Assembly (NCBI GenBank): GCA_016858145.1
Contig: JAEHOE010000010.1
Coordinates: 310,001-374,000 of the forward strand
Reading direction: 5' to 3'
Length of the DNA: 64,000 bases
DNA from: Edaphochlamys debaryana
Lineage: Eukaryota; Chlorophyta; Chlorophyceae; Chlamydomonadales
The notes below the pieces were generated by a model, which worked only from the letters and a program-made list of their open reading frames with translations, was not told the DNA's origin and ran no database searches. The translations under genes and the position numbers were made by a program. This document shows, in pieces, positions 1-13,025 of this stretch; position 1 is the stretch's first letter, and each line of letters opens with the position of its first letter.

Positions 1-3000
1 TCCGCGATAGCCGCTGCACCGAGAGGGCCAGGGGAAGAAGCGTCAGCACAAACCATAACCACTTCCCCAGCCTCAGAGCCCATGCGCCCCCACAGCGCCT
101 TGCATATACTCTACAGACTTCCCGCTAGCGCCGCCGACGCACCTGTACCCTGCCGCCAACCGCTTGCCGTCCGGCGCCCACGCGACGCCGTAAACGTGCC
201 CGTTCGTATTGCCGTCCACGGGCACGTACACGGCGTACAGCAGGGACTCAGGCCGCTGCTTGCCCGGCTGTACACCGTCCCAGATCGATAGCTGCATGCC
301 GCCGTGGCCCCCCGCAAAGAGGTAGTCCGTGGGGCTGCAAGCCAGGGCCCACACGGACCGGAACTGGGGCTTGGTCTCGATCACGAGCGGCTGCATCCAG
401 GGGTGCGCGGCCGCGCCGTCGGGCGTGGAGATGCGGGGCGTGGAGGGCGCGGCGGCGTCGGCCCCCCAGTGCGTCGTCTGCCAGGCGGCCGCGTCCCACA
501 CCGCAATGGACCCGTCGCCGCCGCCCGACACCAGTCGGCTTCCCCAGGCGTCGAACGCGACTGCGGGACGACAGGGCGACGAGGGGTTAGCGGGGCAGCC
601 GCGCGGGAGTACAGGTAAGCACGCTTAACGGCACAGCATGGAGGGCGTCCACAGCCGGAGGATGGAAGGCTGGGGGTGGAGTGCGAGCTGCATAACGACA
701 GCGCAGTAGGGTGCAAAGCGGAGCAGCCTGCTTCCCTGCCCTCAGGGGTTCCCCGGCTCCAACCTGCTGTGACGAAGGCCTTGTGGCCGGCAGTGAGCAC
801 CAGCTCGGGGTGGGAGGGCCGGTCCAGGCGGTACACCATGATCTGCGGTACAAGAGGGTCGGAGGGGATAAGAGCACGGGTGGAGGGTCGCTGCGGCTGG
901 GGAGGAGGACTGGTGCCGTTCCCATGGGCACTCCGGTGATGCCGGTCCGTGCGAAATGCGGTGAGGTTAAACTCACGTGACACCACGCCCAGGGCGAGAA
1001 CCCGACGCATCGGACACCCAGGCGGACCCGACGCCGGCGGCAACACGCGCCCGTGGCACTCCGGGATGGGCCACCACACGCGGCACACAGAGCACGTACG
1101 GCAGCACTCACCGTACAGTCGTACGAGCCGCTGGCCAGTGTCACCTCGTCTGGGGCCAGAGCAACGGTGGCTACAATGCCCTTGCGGCCGCTCACGGACA
1201 TCATAAGACCAACGTTGTCGCCCTCTGCACCGTGGGGCAAAGAAACACATGCACGCTTGTCAGTTGCTTGGTTGAAGACGCGAAGTGACTGCGGAATGGG
1301 ACGCGGAATAGTGGCGGCGTAGACTGAAGTTGAGCCAAGTGGTGCGCAACCTCCCCGGTTTTGCGCTGGATGGGAGCTGGCACACCTGGGGCTGGCGGTG
1401 GGGCGGCGGGGTCGGCCGGCGCCTCTGGGGCCTGCTGCGGCTGCGGCGGGGGCAGCGGCAGCGCCCATATGCCCACGGTCTTGTCCTGCAGGGCGGAGCG
1501 GGGGCGAGGTGGTGGGGGAGGCTCGTTTACCACAGGGTGCCACTCTTCTTGCCTCAAACAGGCCAATTGCAAAACGCCGGGGGCCAAGCCGCTGCAACCA
1601 AGCAACATCCCTCCTAAGCGGGTCATGCAGTTTGGTGGCCCTACCTTGCTGGCTGTGGCCACGAAGCCGTTGATTGGCGCCACCGACATCTGCATCACCT
1701 GCCGTAACGACAAGCAAGCATATAAGCAAGCATATAACGACAAGCAAGCATAGGTGCGGGTGGCATCACAACGCATGCGGGAAGATGAACAAGGGGCGAG
1801 CTGACGGGGCATACCGGGGACAGAACGCGCAGGCAGGAGCCCATCCCGGTCCCGTGCCTTTTAGTGCGAGACCACGCAAGCCGACCCCAGCGCCGTGCTC
1901 ACCTCCAGCCCGTGCTGCTGTGCAGGCGTTGTAGTGGCGGCGCCGCGAGCGTCCCACAGCCGTACCTGCGCAGGAAGATGAAGGGACCCCGGGGGTACTG
2001 GGTTCAAATTCGAGGAAAGGTCAGGAAACATTGGCTGCACCATCGATGCCCATGTCCACAGGATGTCATGCGACGAATGCTCTGACCCCCAACCCCGCGC
2101 ACCGTGCCGTCCGCTGAGCCGGTGGCCAGCGTGGCCCCATCGTACGACAGATCCGCCGCAACGGCGTAGTCTGTGTGGCCGTACAGCACCGCCAGCTCGC
2201 GGGCATCCAGCAGGTCCCAGACGCGGACCTGTGAGATGGGTTCAAGATGCTGAGGGCGGGGTGCGAGGAGCATCGGTGTCCCCGCTTCCGTAGCCCCAAG
2301 AGAGCCCCCACCTGCTTGTCATTGCTCGCGCTGAAGGCGATGCGGCAGTCTCCGTCCACCACAAGGCCGCCGACGTCCCCGGAGTGGCCCCGAAGCACCG
2401 CCGCCACCGACCAGCCTGCGGGTGAAGACCTTTTGTCAATCCAATGCCTTAGTGCCTTACTTGTGATGCACACAATAGCACATTCAAAGTCTCCTGGGGA
2501 CCACAGCTACCGTAACCTGACCCAGTTGACCCAGTCGCCCGCCCGCCCGCCCGCACCTCCGTCACCGCTGGCGGCCGCCTCCTTGCGGTCTTTGGCCTCA
2601 GCCGACCGCGCCTTGGGCCGGCCCCGGGGCGAGCCGGGCGTGGGCGGGCCGGCCGGGCGGCGCCAGACGCCAATGTCCCCGTTCGACAGCCCCATGAGCA
2701 TCGTGAAGCCGTCGGGGCTGGTGGGGGTGGAAAAGGGTGGGCGGGGACGGGGACACAGGCCGAAGTAAGGGTCTGACTGATCAGGATACCCAAGACAGGT
2801 GATTGAAGAAGATGCAGTAAAGCGATGCGTGGGGAAGGACCAGGCCACGTAGGACGCCGAAGGCCGTACGCACCTGTACGCCAGGGACTTGACCATGACG
2901 GGAGAGCGGTTGAAGGAGGCGGCTGGGGTGACGGACCCGGGACCCGTGGCGCCTGGGGAGGTGCCGCCCGCTGCCGCCGAGGCAGCGGCCGACATGACCG

Positions 3001-6000
3001 ACTTGGCGTCCAGCAGGGCCATCTGCAGTACACGGGTGGTACGACAATGTACGACGCGTTCAGGAAACCCCGCACAGTGATGCCGCCGGGCAGTGATGTC
3101 AAGTAGGAAGCGGCGCGGAGGTAACGAGAGCGTGCAGGTCCCGAAACTCGCCTGCGATCCGCCGGTCACGTCCCACAGCCTGACGCTGCCATCGATGGCC
3201 CCAGTCGCCAGCGTCAGACCGTCGGGCGCAAAGGCGGCGCAGAACGCCGCCACCGGTTGGGAGTTGGCGGTTGGCATGGTGGCGTGACCGTTGGCGGCCG
3301 CCGAGTGGTTGGTTGACGCGGGCGGGTGGCGCAGCCGGGTCCGCCGGGTGGGCGCCGGCGGCGCGTCGGCGCGTCGGTAAATGGGTTCGGTCACGGGAGC
3401 GGGTTCCGTGAACAGGGGCTCGGCGATGGGGATGGGGAGGTTGGCCGGGAAGGCGCCGGTCCCGGCCGCAGCGCCCGGCGTGGACACGCGTGTGGGCGTG
3501 GATGCGCGGTCGGGGCCGGCGGGCTGCTGCAGGCGCCAGACGCAGACCTGCAGCGGGAGAGGAGGAAGTGGAGGAGAAGACTCAGGCTTTGCCGAAGATC
3601 TGGACGATCACGCCGTGCTCTCACGGCCGTAGCAAGTACACTTCCGCTACAGACGTCGCATCGTTATAAACAAGGCTCAGGTTATGCCCTTAGATAAGAG
3701 GCCCCTTCGGTCCCCAGCCTGGCCACAGGACAAGCACTCTGCCTGCACCCGTGCTGCTTGCCACACGGCGCTTTCGCCTCACCGCGCCCTCCTCGTCTGT
3801 TGCCGCCAGCAGCCGTCCATCGGCGGAGGCCGCCACCGCCGTCACAGGCTTGGCGTTGACCGTCAGCAGAGCCAGGGGCTCGCCTGACGAAGGCAGGAAG
3901 CACGGATCAAAGTTCAGGGATTCGGGGTCAGGGATTAGGGGAATTGACCCCCGATGCCCTTGCATGGGTTTCCACACTTGTGTAACGCACCTGTGACAGG
4001 GTCCCACAGCCGCACCGTGCGGTCCGCGCCGCCGGAGGCAATGTATGCCGCGCGCCGGGGGCCCCGCCGTGCGCCGGCCAGCGCCAGCGCCAGAGTGCCA
4101 CTGCCGCTCAGCCCCGTCAGCCGCCCGCTGCCGCCCACGCCCCCGGGTGTCGAGCCGCGCGTGATGCGCTGCGCCGCCGCGGCCGTCGCCGGGCTGCCGT
4201 CACCTGGGTGGGTGAGGGTGGGTGAAAAAGCCCAGGGTAACAGGTCAGTGCACCTGATCTGGCACCTTCCATGGTCACGTACACCTATCAAAGATGGGGC
4301 TCGCAAGCTTGCACTGGGTGCACGGCCTACAGCTTCACCGTCGCCGCCCAAATACCCACCGGCGCTGCCGAATGACGAGAGGCCGTACGACGTTGCCGTG
4401 CTGCCAGCGTACGGCACATACGTGACGCACGTGACGTGGTCGATGTGGCCTGTCATGCGCAGCACGCGCTCGCCGCTCTGCATGTCGTGGACGAGCACCT
4501 GCGGAGCACAGGGCGCGCCGCGACAGGCCCAGGTGGACTTTGCCTTCCGCCCATCCCAAGACAGCCCCGCCAAACCAATCCCTGCCCCGCTCAATCTCCA
4601 CCTCCCATGCCCAACCCTGGCCGCCCGGGTCTTGCACCCGCACCCACCGAGCCTTCGTTGTTGGCGGTTGCGAAGGTGGCTCCGTCGGGTGCCACGGCCA
4701 TTCCCATGACGCCCGCATGCCGGGACCCCTTGGCCTCGCCTGCAGATAACAGGGATGCGAGTTTACTATCAGCACACCGCCCCCTAATTGGACACTTGTT
4801 TCTCTTTGAGTCCTTAGGTCGCGCCCCTCGTGGCCCCTGCCCGATACTTCAAAGCCGCCAGCAAGCCGCCGGCCTACCTGAGACGACTGCCAACAGGGGC
4901 GGCCAGGCGTAGTGCACTGGCGCCGCCACCGTACACGGCCAGGCTTTGGGGGCTGATGTGTTTGGGACCGCTGCCGTTGGCGGCACGCCTGCAGAGACTG
5001 GCGGCACCGCGGGCGGGGCAGAGGGTGGCGGCGCAGGCGGGCCGGAGCGCAGGGCGGCGGCGCGGGTGGCGGAGCCCTGGGGCGTCTCCCGCGCGAGGTT
5101 GGGGAGCAGGGAGGGGTCCCGCTCCAGTACAGCATGGTCCCGTGAGATCATGCGGACCTGGCGGCGCCAAAGATGAAGGGCGTGGGAGGGTTCAGGGGCG
5201 AAGTCAGGCCGCACAAGGCCAGCGTTAGGTCAATACGGAGCATGCAGTGCCTGCTTGCTAAACCTTCAGTGCCCCTCACCACCGTCCATCCGTCCCCGAT
5301 AGCGGGTCAACCCCTCGTCTCTGCATCCGCAACACTAGCCCAGGCGTCCCTGCCGCCCGCGGCCACCCCCATCCCACACACAGCTTAGCACTACCCGGCT
5401 GTGGAGAGCTGGCAGCCCTAACTCAGGTGTGTGCCAACACCCCGCGTCCTCGGCAATGCCGCCGCACCCACCACGTCGCGTGCGGGTCGCGAGGTGAGTC
5501 CTGGCAGCGAATTGAGGTCTTGGAGCACGCCCGCTCCCAGCCGTGCGGTGTAGATCTGAGGCGCAGGGCAGACGCGTGCAGGGGCTTGCATTGCTGCGCA
5601 TGGGAGGCGTCGCGGGTAGATCCCCAGCTCAAGTGCGGCAGAAGTTAACCGCAGGTGCTCGCTGTACGGCGTGTGCGTGTGCGGGTGCGGGTGCATGCCG
5701 CTTGTAACGGCAGGAACGCACCTGCTGCCAGTACCCCAGGTCCAGCAAGAGCTCATCCAGCTGCGAGGCAGTACAGAAGAGGACATGTGAAGGATCACAG
5801 CCAGACGGACGGGACCCGTTGAGGTGTCACAGGCGTGACGGGCGCAGGAGCAGAAGCGTGGTCAGGCAGTTGATTGCGTGTGTAAGCCTTGAGGTCTGCA
5901 CGTCGCGTGTCCGCTCGCCCCTGCCCCGGCCTGCCGTACCTGGCACACTCGCTTGGAGTGCTCGTCCATGCCCGCCTGTCCCCCGCCCGCCGCCGGCCCT

Positions 6001-9000
6001 CGCGCCACCACGTGCGCCATGTGGAACACGGCGTACCGCAGGCTGTACGTCTGCAGTGCACACGGGACATGCAGTACGACAGTTCGACAGGTTATTGGTG
6101 CTGGCAATCCGTGACCTGCACGTCGTTAGGGGCAGGGTCGACCCGCGCACAAGTACAAGGCATAAGGCAACGCACATCGCAGCCGCCACCCCGAAACGCA
6201 CCTGCGGTCGCTTGGCCGTCTTCAGGTCCGCCAGCACCCAGTCCGCTAGCGCTGCATGGCCGCGGCCCTCATCCAGCGTCAGCCCCGCCGCCGCCAGCAC
6301 GGCTGCCGCCGCCGCGCCGTCATGTCCCCCGCCGCCGCCGCCACCACCGCCGCCACCGGCGGCGCCGGCGCGGCCAGACGGCGGCCGGCCGGGTCCTGTC
6401 CCTGCAGAGCCGGGTCCGGCGGCCGGAGCGTGGCCCGGTACAGAGGGTGCGCGGCCGGGGCTCACGGGCGGATGGACCCCGCCGTGGGTGCCGTGGGGCG
6501 CGGGGCTGGAGATGGACGGCGCGCGGCTGGGCGCCTTGAGGCCGTTGGCGCTGCTCCGGAGCCCGGCGGCGGAGTTGGAGAGGGCGGGGTCGGAGCCGTC
6601 GTCGTCCACGTGGCCGCCTCTGAGCCAGTCTAGCAGCGACCTGCGTCGGTGGGAGATATCGGAAAGTGGTCAAGGTAAGAGCTTTGACCAGCGCGGCACG
6701 CATCGGTCCCCGCAGCCCCGCGTCCAAACCGCTCACCTGTGGAAGACGCCGACGCGGTATCCGCGCGCAAGAAAGAAGCAGCCGCGATTGCGCGCATCAT
6801 CCGATGCTGGGGACGCGTCTGCCGCTGCTGCGCCGCCTCCGCTTGCTCGCCGCTGCTCCGTGGCAGCGGCTGCCGAGGACCCGGCGCCCTCCCCGCCCGA
6901 GCTCGGGCGCTTGAAGCTGCCCCTGCTGCCGCCCTCTGCAGCCCCGCCGCCGCTCTGCCGCGGCTTGCCGCCTCCCCCTGCAGCCGCTCCCGCGCCGGCC
7001 CCAGCTCCTCCCGGTCCCCGCCAGCCCGGCAGCAGTGGCAGGAACGGTGCCAGCCCCAGCCTGGATACTACGTTGAGGGTGAGCGGCTCCGGCGAGGCCA
7101 AGAGCAGCTCGAGAAGCGAGCCCACGCCCGCTCGTTCCGCGGTCGAGAGCTTGGCTAGGCCCGCCGTAAACAGCGCGGCATAGGCACGGCTCAGAGACGG
7201 CGCATGCGAGGCGTGGGAGGGGGCCGCGTGAGGGGTAGGGTGTGTGCTGGGGGGTGCGTGGGCGGGGGGAGACGAAGCCGCAGCAGCCGCGTGGGACGGG
7301 GCAGCGGCTGAGGCGGAGGCGGGTCGGGGCAGCAGGCGCTGGAGCGCGGGGAGGAGGTGGTTGTGGGCCGGCGGCCCTGGTGCATGTGTGTGGAGGAGCG
7401 GAGGGACGGGGCTTGACCCGGGTGCGGTTGCGCCGGGCGTGGGCGGGGTGGCGGCGGGCATGGGCGAGGCGACCGAGGGGCTGAGCTTGAAGACCAGGGA
7501 GCGCAGGACGTGGTCGGGCCGCGGCCGCGTGGTCACGACCAGGCGCACGCGTGGGGGCAGCTGGGGGAAGAGGTCGCGCAGGGCCAGCAGGATCCTGTGG
7601 TGGTGGGGAGCGGGCGGTGTCAGGTGTAAGGTGGGGGGCGGGCAACTGACGGCGGATCAGAGCCCTTCCATCAGACATCTACGCGCCCAGCTTTAACCAG
7701 ACACCCACAGCGCTCCCCACGCGCCGCGGCCCCGCCCCTCCGCCCCGGCGCTTGCCTGTTGTCCTGCGGCAGCCCGCGCGGCCCCTCCGCCTCGTCCGCC
7801 CCGTCCACTAGCAGCAACACCTCGTCCTCATTGCCCAGGCCCTTGGCGGCGGCCTCGTCGGCCGCAGCCTTGGCCTTCTCGCGCTCCTGAATCTGCGGGT
7901 GATGGAGGGGGGCCACAGGGGTGCGCGTTTAGGTTACCAGAGGGCTTGCGGTGGTGGTATGGTCTGGCGCGATTGCGCTGCAATCGCGTGTCGTGCGCTG
8001 GGTCCCAGCCTCCCGGGCGGTCACCCCGTGTTGCCACAGATACGGCTCGCGGAAGAAACACAAACGCAGGAACCAGAGTACGCCCATCATCACACTGAAG
8101 GAACACCGACAGGACGCTTCAGGAGAGGGACGAGGAGGGCCCTGCCCGCCCAACCCACCTGCCACCGGGGCGGCGGCAGCCCGTCGCCCTCCTCCTCGGT
8201 CGGGGGCCAGAAGGCGGCCAGCGGCTGCTGCAGGAGCGCTGAGAAGGCCCACTCGGGCCGGTTCAGGGCGCCAATGGCCTCCTTGGACAGGCCTGCGGGG
8301 AGGACCGGTAGAGCGCGGGCGGTGCGGCGGGCTCAGGGAAGGGGCGAGGGCCTTCCGCGTGGGATGGGCCATCGGGGTCAAGCCGGCAGCGTTGTGTTCT
8401 GCCGGGCGCCGACAGACAGTCGCCACGTGAACAGGTCCATGAAGGGGGCAGAGCGCAAGTTCCACCCGTCTCCAACCGACAGAGTCCAACCGCCAACCGC
8501 CGACTCACCGAGGTACTTGCCCCGCAGGAAGGTCGCCAGCGGCCCATGCGTCATGACCGCCAGCTGGAAGGCCAGGCTCCGGATCATGACTAACGGGTCC
8601 AGGCTCGCCGCGTCACCCGTAAGGCAGTAGTGCGCCGCCACGGCTCTTCGGCGGCGGTTGGTGCCGCCAGGCGCTGCAAAGCCAAAGGATAGAGGGAAGA
8701 GCCGAAAAGGTATAGGTCAGAGCCGTTCATACAGCCAGGCCTGGTCTCTGCCTAAGACAATTGGCAACCCTCTCATGAGCCCGTGAAACCTCCCCCGACA
8801 CACACCCGGGGCTGAAGAGGGCTCCGCCACCGGAGCCCCTGCCGAGGACTGGGCGCGCGCGGGTGTGGGGGCGGGGGCGGGAGGCGCCAGGGCGGCCAGG
8901 GCGGCCGCAGCGGCCGTGGACTTGCCGCAGCCCAGAGGCCCGACCAGCGCAAGAGCCCTGCAGAGGCGGATACAGAGAGGGTTATGCCAGGGGTCGAGTC

Positions 9001-11806
9001 CCGTCCGAAGGAGGGGGAGTGCAGTGACCAAGCACAGCATCCTTCCCGATGCTCACCTGTACTGGCTGTCCTCCGGAGGCAAGTCCAGCCACAGCTCCAC
9101 GCCCTCCCGCGCCCACGCCTCCACCGCCACCGCCTCCGCCCCGCCATGCGCTCTAGCCGCCGGTGCCGCCTCGGCCTTCCCGCCGGGCCCATGTGGCCCG
9201 TGACCGTTGGCCGTTGGGGCGGCGGACGCAGCGGCTAGGAGCAGGTCCGCGCCAACTGCCGAGGTGTCGTACGGCTCCAGCAGGAAGAGCAGTTTCAGTT
9301 GGGCGTTGACCAGATCCAGCTGATCCCCGATGGCGCCCAGGATCCGCTCGCGGTCCGAGTCCACGGTGGCCTGGGCCTTGCGGATGTCAATGCCCTGAGG
9401 GGTTTTGGTATCGTTAGTGCGTTCTCGAATACCGGGCGAGCCGAGATCAGGGCTTTGCATGCAATGTCCTCCCCCGGCCAGTGTCCTCCCCCCGGCCCCA
9501 CAGCCCAAAGACGCACTTCCTTATGTCCCCATGCCTGAGGGGGCTTGACCCCACCGCGTGCCCTCCCTACCTGGTACATGTCTCCCAGGCGCCGCCGCGT
9601 GGAGGGGTCCGCCAGGAAGGACAGGTGCCGCACGCCCCGCATCTGCGGCCGTTGTGGTGACAGCGCGTGAACACATGAGGTCTGAGCCTCAAAGGGAGTC
9701 AAGCGGGGACAAGCAGTGCCGCCGTTTGCCGAGTCAGCAGCTACGCACGATGCCACGATAGAATGTTCCACGTGCCCTCGATTCCCGCAGGCCCCGCCGC
9801 CCGCCCAGCCTCACCCGGAGCGTCGTCCACCACTCGAAGAGGCACCAGATGCGGGTGAAGGGCACGCAGCCCGGGTCAAGGCACACCAGGGTGCCCTCCG
9901 CCAGACGCACCGCCTCCTGCGGGGCAGGGCAAGGCAACGGGTGTGGTGTGGGGCGCGCACGGGGAGCCCAGCCGGTGGGCGGCATAGTCGGCAGCACCAA
10001 ACGTCCCTGCCGCGGGCCCCGCCCTGTGTAACCCCAACATCTATCCCCGCGTACAGCCCCCAACGGGGCCCAGTGGGGCCCGGCAGGGTCCCAGCGGGGC
10101 CCACTGGAGCTCAGAGCTTCAGGTCCACCAGGACCGGCTCGGTGCTTTCGGCCCCAACAGAACACACGCGCCCTCCTTCAAGTCTTTCTTTGGCCGTGGG
10201 TCCTCAGGGGAGGGGACGGGAGGCCCACGCGCCCCCCGGGTCCCGCACCTCGAGGTTCTCCAGGTCCCGGGCCTGCTGCCGCCCCGGGTGCTGATTGATG
10301 GCCAGCACGTCCACCCAGCAGTACACCTGCCGCGAGGGGCCATGCAGAGCAGGATCACGGTGACAGGGTGCTGGGCTGGCGGTTTCACTGCTCCTAGGCC
10401 CGCCCGCCCCCGTGCTTGATGCTGGGCATCAGGCGCGCTGCGTGGGAGTGGTCCCCAAACGCCTGGCACCCCCGGCCCCCGGCCCGCGCCCCCAAACTCC
10501 CAGACAGAGTCCCCCGGGCCCAAGCCTCAGGGCCGAGACCCCAAGCCCCCCGACCCGGCCCAGGCCTACGCCGCGCAGGCAAGAAGCCCCAAACCCGAGG
10601 CCCAAGGCAGGCCCCCCGCACCCGCTCCGCGTCCGCCGAGGCCAGGTGGTGACTAAGCAGCTCCACCAGGAGGTGGAAGGGCATGGACCTGCAGGGGAGG
10701 GCGGCGGTGCGGTAGGGAGAGCCAGAGAAAGGCGACGGCACTAGATACTCGGGGCCAGGCCGAGCCCAAAGTTTCGCCAGGCCTTGCCGGCAAGGTCGAG
10801 CCCGCCAGCCGTGGGCCCCACGACCCACCATGCGTACGACACGAAGTACGTCAGTGTACCGCTGCTACCGGGCGGGAGAGTGTCCACGTAGCGGCACCTG
10901 GGGAGCAGGGGAGGGGAGGGGAGGGGAGGGGTCCGTGCCAGGCTGCAGGCTACGGTCCGCCTGCCGCCGCCTGGCATGGCCCCTCGCTCCAGGGGCCAGG
11001 GCCCACATATGCCCTCCTTGCTGGGCCTGTTTCCCTTTCCACGAACGCCGACGAAATCCCCCCCCCCCGTGCCCTCACTTGGTGGCTGACGTGGACGGCA
11101 GTACCACCTGCTTCAGGATGTCATACGTGGTCCATCCGGGCTGCACCGTCTCGGCGGCGAAGCGCTGCAGGAACGCCAGCGAGGCTGCACAGTGCCACAC
11201 AGGCACCGCCTCGGCCTCGGCCTCGGCTCCGGACCCCGTCGCTGCAGCTGCTGGGGTCGCCTCTGCCACCGCCGCAACGGAGGCTGCGGTGGAGGCAGCG
11301 GAGGGTTCCGGCTGAGGCTCGGGGGGCGGAGGTGCGCTGGGAGGCGGCTCCGGCGCCGGCTCGGGTTTGGCCTCAGCCGCTGCGATGGGCTCGGGCTCAG
11401 GCTTTGCCTCGGAAGCCGTATCCGCAGCAGGAGCGGAAGCTTCGTGGGACGGCTCCCGGTCCAGCGCTAGCTCCTGGGCTGATGATGCCTCAGGGACAAT
11501 GTCTCCAGCCATGCTCCCGATCCCGAGCTCCCGTGCCTCGGCATCTAGAGCAGCGTTTGCCGCAGGCTCTGCATCCCCGTTTGGCTTGGCTTCCGTCCAA
11601 GAGCCCCCAGACTCGCTTGGGATGTACCCAGGCCCACGCGGGGCCAGACTCGAGAGGAGCGCAACCCCGGGCGCTGGCCTCTGTCCGGACGGGGGCCGGG
11701 GCGGCAAGGGCGACGCTACGGGGGTGAAGCTGTGGCTGGAGAGCCGGGGCGAGGGGGACCCCAAGTGCGCAGACCATGCTTCCTTCTTGGCGGTTGTTGC
11801 GGCCAA
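1..11806 (-). CDS. NLR-like STAND protein: TIR-like domain, NACHT NTPase, WD40 repeats (3' end outside window)
   Basis: The gene reads right to left in more than 20 exons and is cut by the left edge; the last exon seen ends at 143 with a GT donor. After an acidic Ala/Pro/Glu-rich leader, four phase-matched exons (10897-10829, 10688-10622, 10326-10249, 9916-9815) give a TIR-like fold: YFVSYAW, then a helix with LLVELLSHHL, then WVDVLAINQH, then LVCLDP and FTRIWCLFEWW. The NACHT part follows: Walker A GPLGCGKST (8957-8806), AAHYC and IRSLAFQLA (8673-8509), Walker B VLLLVDGADEA (7892-7756), and LVVTTRP (7594-6737). Helical exons run down to about 4.9 kb. WD40 units such as GADRTVRLWDPVTG and GAIDGSVRLWDVTGG then fill 4.7-0.1 kb. 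By family this is a signal-transduction ATPase with numerous domains, probably a cytosolic sensor that oligomerises. The start is unresolved: the reading frame upstream of 11806 has no ATG, the first in-frame ATG is at 11511, and further 5' exons may exist. The domain calls are secure; individual exon edges are less so. Confidence 0.82.
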
Positions 11807-12484
11807 GGGCAGGCGTGGAGTCTGGGGATGCGGGTGGAGGGATGCAGTTACTTGCCAGGGACCGTGAACGGGACAGCTGTCGTCCTCTTGCCGATCTCTG
11901 AGCTGGTTCCTGGTTCCCTACCTTTGGGGTCCCAGCCCCAGTGCCAGCAGCGTCGCCGGCGGGAGAGGTCGGAAGCAGGGCGGGGCCGGCGGGATGTACC
12001 GCCGCCGGCCCGCCCGCCTGGAGGTTGTGGGGGGTGAGTCGGTCAGTGAGGGGAAGGTTGGACGAGAGGGCATAGAGAGGAGGGTGCTGGGGAAAAGCCC
12101 TCCACCGGGTGGGGCGGGAGAAGCCGTGGAGGTATGCCCCCGCAGCTGGCAAGCGCGGCAGTCGCTCCTCTTCTCACCGCAGAAGCTCCACAACCCGTGG
12201 TTGCCCGCGGGAGCAACTGCGGGGCTGGTCCGGAATGTCACTGTCGAGCCGTGCCGCAAAGCTAAGTTGCCAGCGAGTGACACAGGTGGGGTGGAAGCAT
12301 CTTACATCATTGTTTGTACCGAACTATGCAGCGCTCGACGCTGCTCGGTGCATTGTGCAGCTCATCGCGCTCGTCCCTTGAGGCCGGGCGCAATTCTGCG
12401 GAAGCGGAGGCCCCGCTCCCCGGTCGTGCTTACGCGTAGGGGTACACGCTGAGGCTTCAATTGCACCACATCGCGAAGCGCGCC
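11807..12484. promoter_or_regulatory. Region between the divergent NLR-like and Pkr1-like genes
   Basis: The two genes point away from each other, so both promoters, and possibly missing 5' exons of the NLR-like gene, must lie here. The minus-strand frame of its first visible exon stays open to about 11.9 kb and could enter through an acceptor near there. No clear TATA box was found. Confidence 0.35.
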
Positions 12485-12856
12485 ATGAAATGGCTTCTTG
12501 ACATCGCTGTGGGCGCCATTTCCAGCGGCGTGAATGCCCCAACCCTTGTAGCCCTCAACGTCGTTGTAGCAGCCTGCATAGCATCCCTAGTAGCCCTTTT
12601 GATTCACAGCGTGTACTTCAATCCCGCCCTCGTGCCGCACGTCTGCGTGCTCCTCTTCTTCGCGGCTGGCCTCGCCGGCTCGGTCAACTTCGTGATCTCT
12701 CAATTGGGCCTTGCCGATAGCTCTGAGCAGCATAAGGAGCTGTTTGGGGCGGATGGAGCGGCTGCCGATCAGCAAGGCGCAGCCGACAGCACTGCCGCGG
12801 ACGCTGAACCCGACGCGGACACTGCAACAGAAAGCACGCGCACCAAGGATGACTAG
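12485..12856 (+). CDS. Small two-helix membrane protein, similar to V-ATPase assembly factor Pkr1
   Basis: A single-exon frame of 123 residues starting at MKWLLDIAVG; a longer reading would need a TTG start, so the ATG at 12485 was chosen. A short amphipathic start precedes two hydrophobic stretches (about residues 19-38, VALNVVVAACIASLVALL, and about 47-68, ending VNFVISQLG). The tail is acidic and Ala/Asp-rich and ends TRTKDD. The size, the two close membrane segments, the NPAL turn between them and the acidic cytosolic tail fit the Pkr1 family, ER membrane proteins that help assemble the V0 sector of the vacuolar ATPase. The assignment rests on pattern memory rather than a search. Alternatives are an unrelated small ER membrane protein. 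The gene sits between the divergent NLR-like gene and the SET-domain gene, with no obvious functional link to either. Confidence 0.6.
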   Translation: MKWLLDIAVGAISSGVNAPTLVALNVVVAACIASLVALLIHSVYFNPALVPHVCVLLFFAAGLAGSVNFVISQLGLADSSEQHKELFGADGAAADQQGAADSTAADAEPDADTATESTRTKDD

Positions 12857-13025
12857 GCGGCTCGCGATTCGGTCTAGCCCAGACGTCACACGAGACGCCA
12901 GGGGGGCCCGAACTCGGGATACCGTCGGGGCCAGTCAGCCGCACGGTGTGGCCCGTCCTCCGTGCCGCGTGTGCGTTCGTCCCGCCACGAGCGTCGAGTC
13001 CATGAGGGCGCATGCTCAGGGCGCT

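Noticed and set aside
12461..12484. An upstream start for the Pkr1-like gene at 12461
   Set aside because: It would require a TTG start codon; the ATG at 12485 directly precedes the protein-like sequence.
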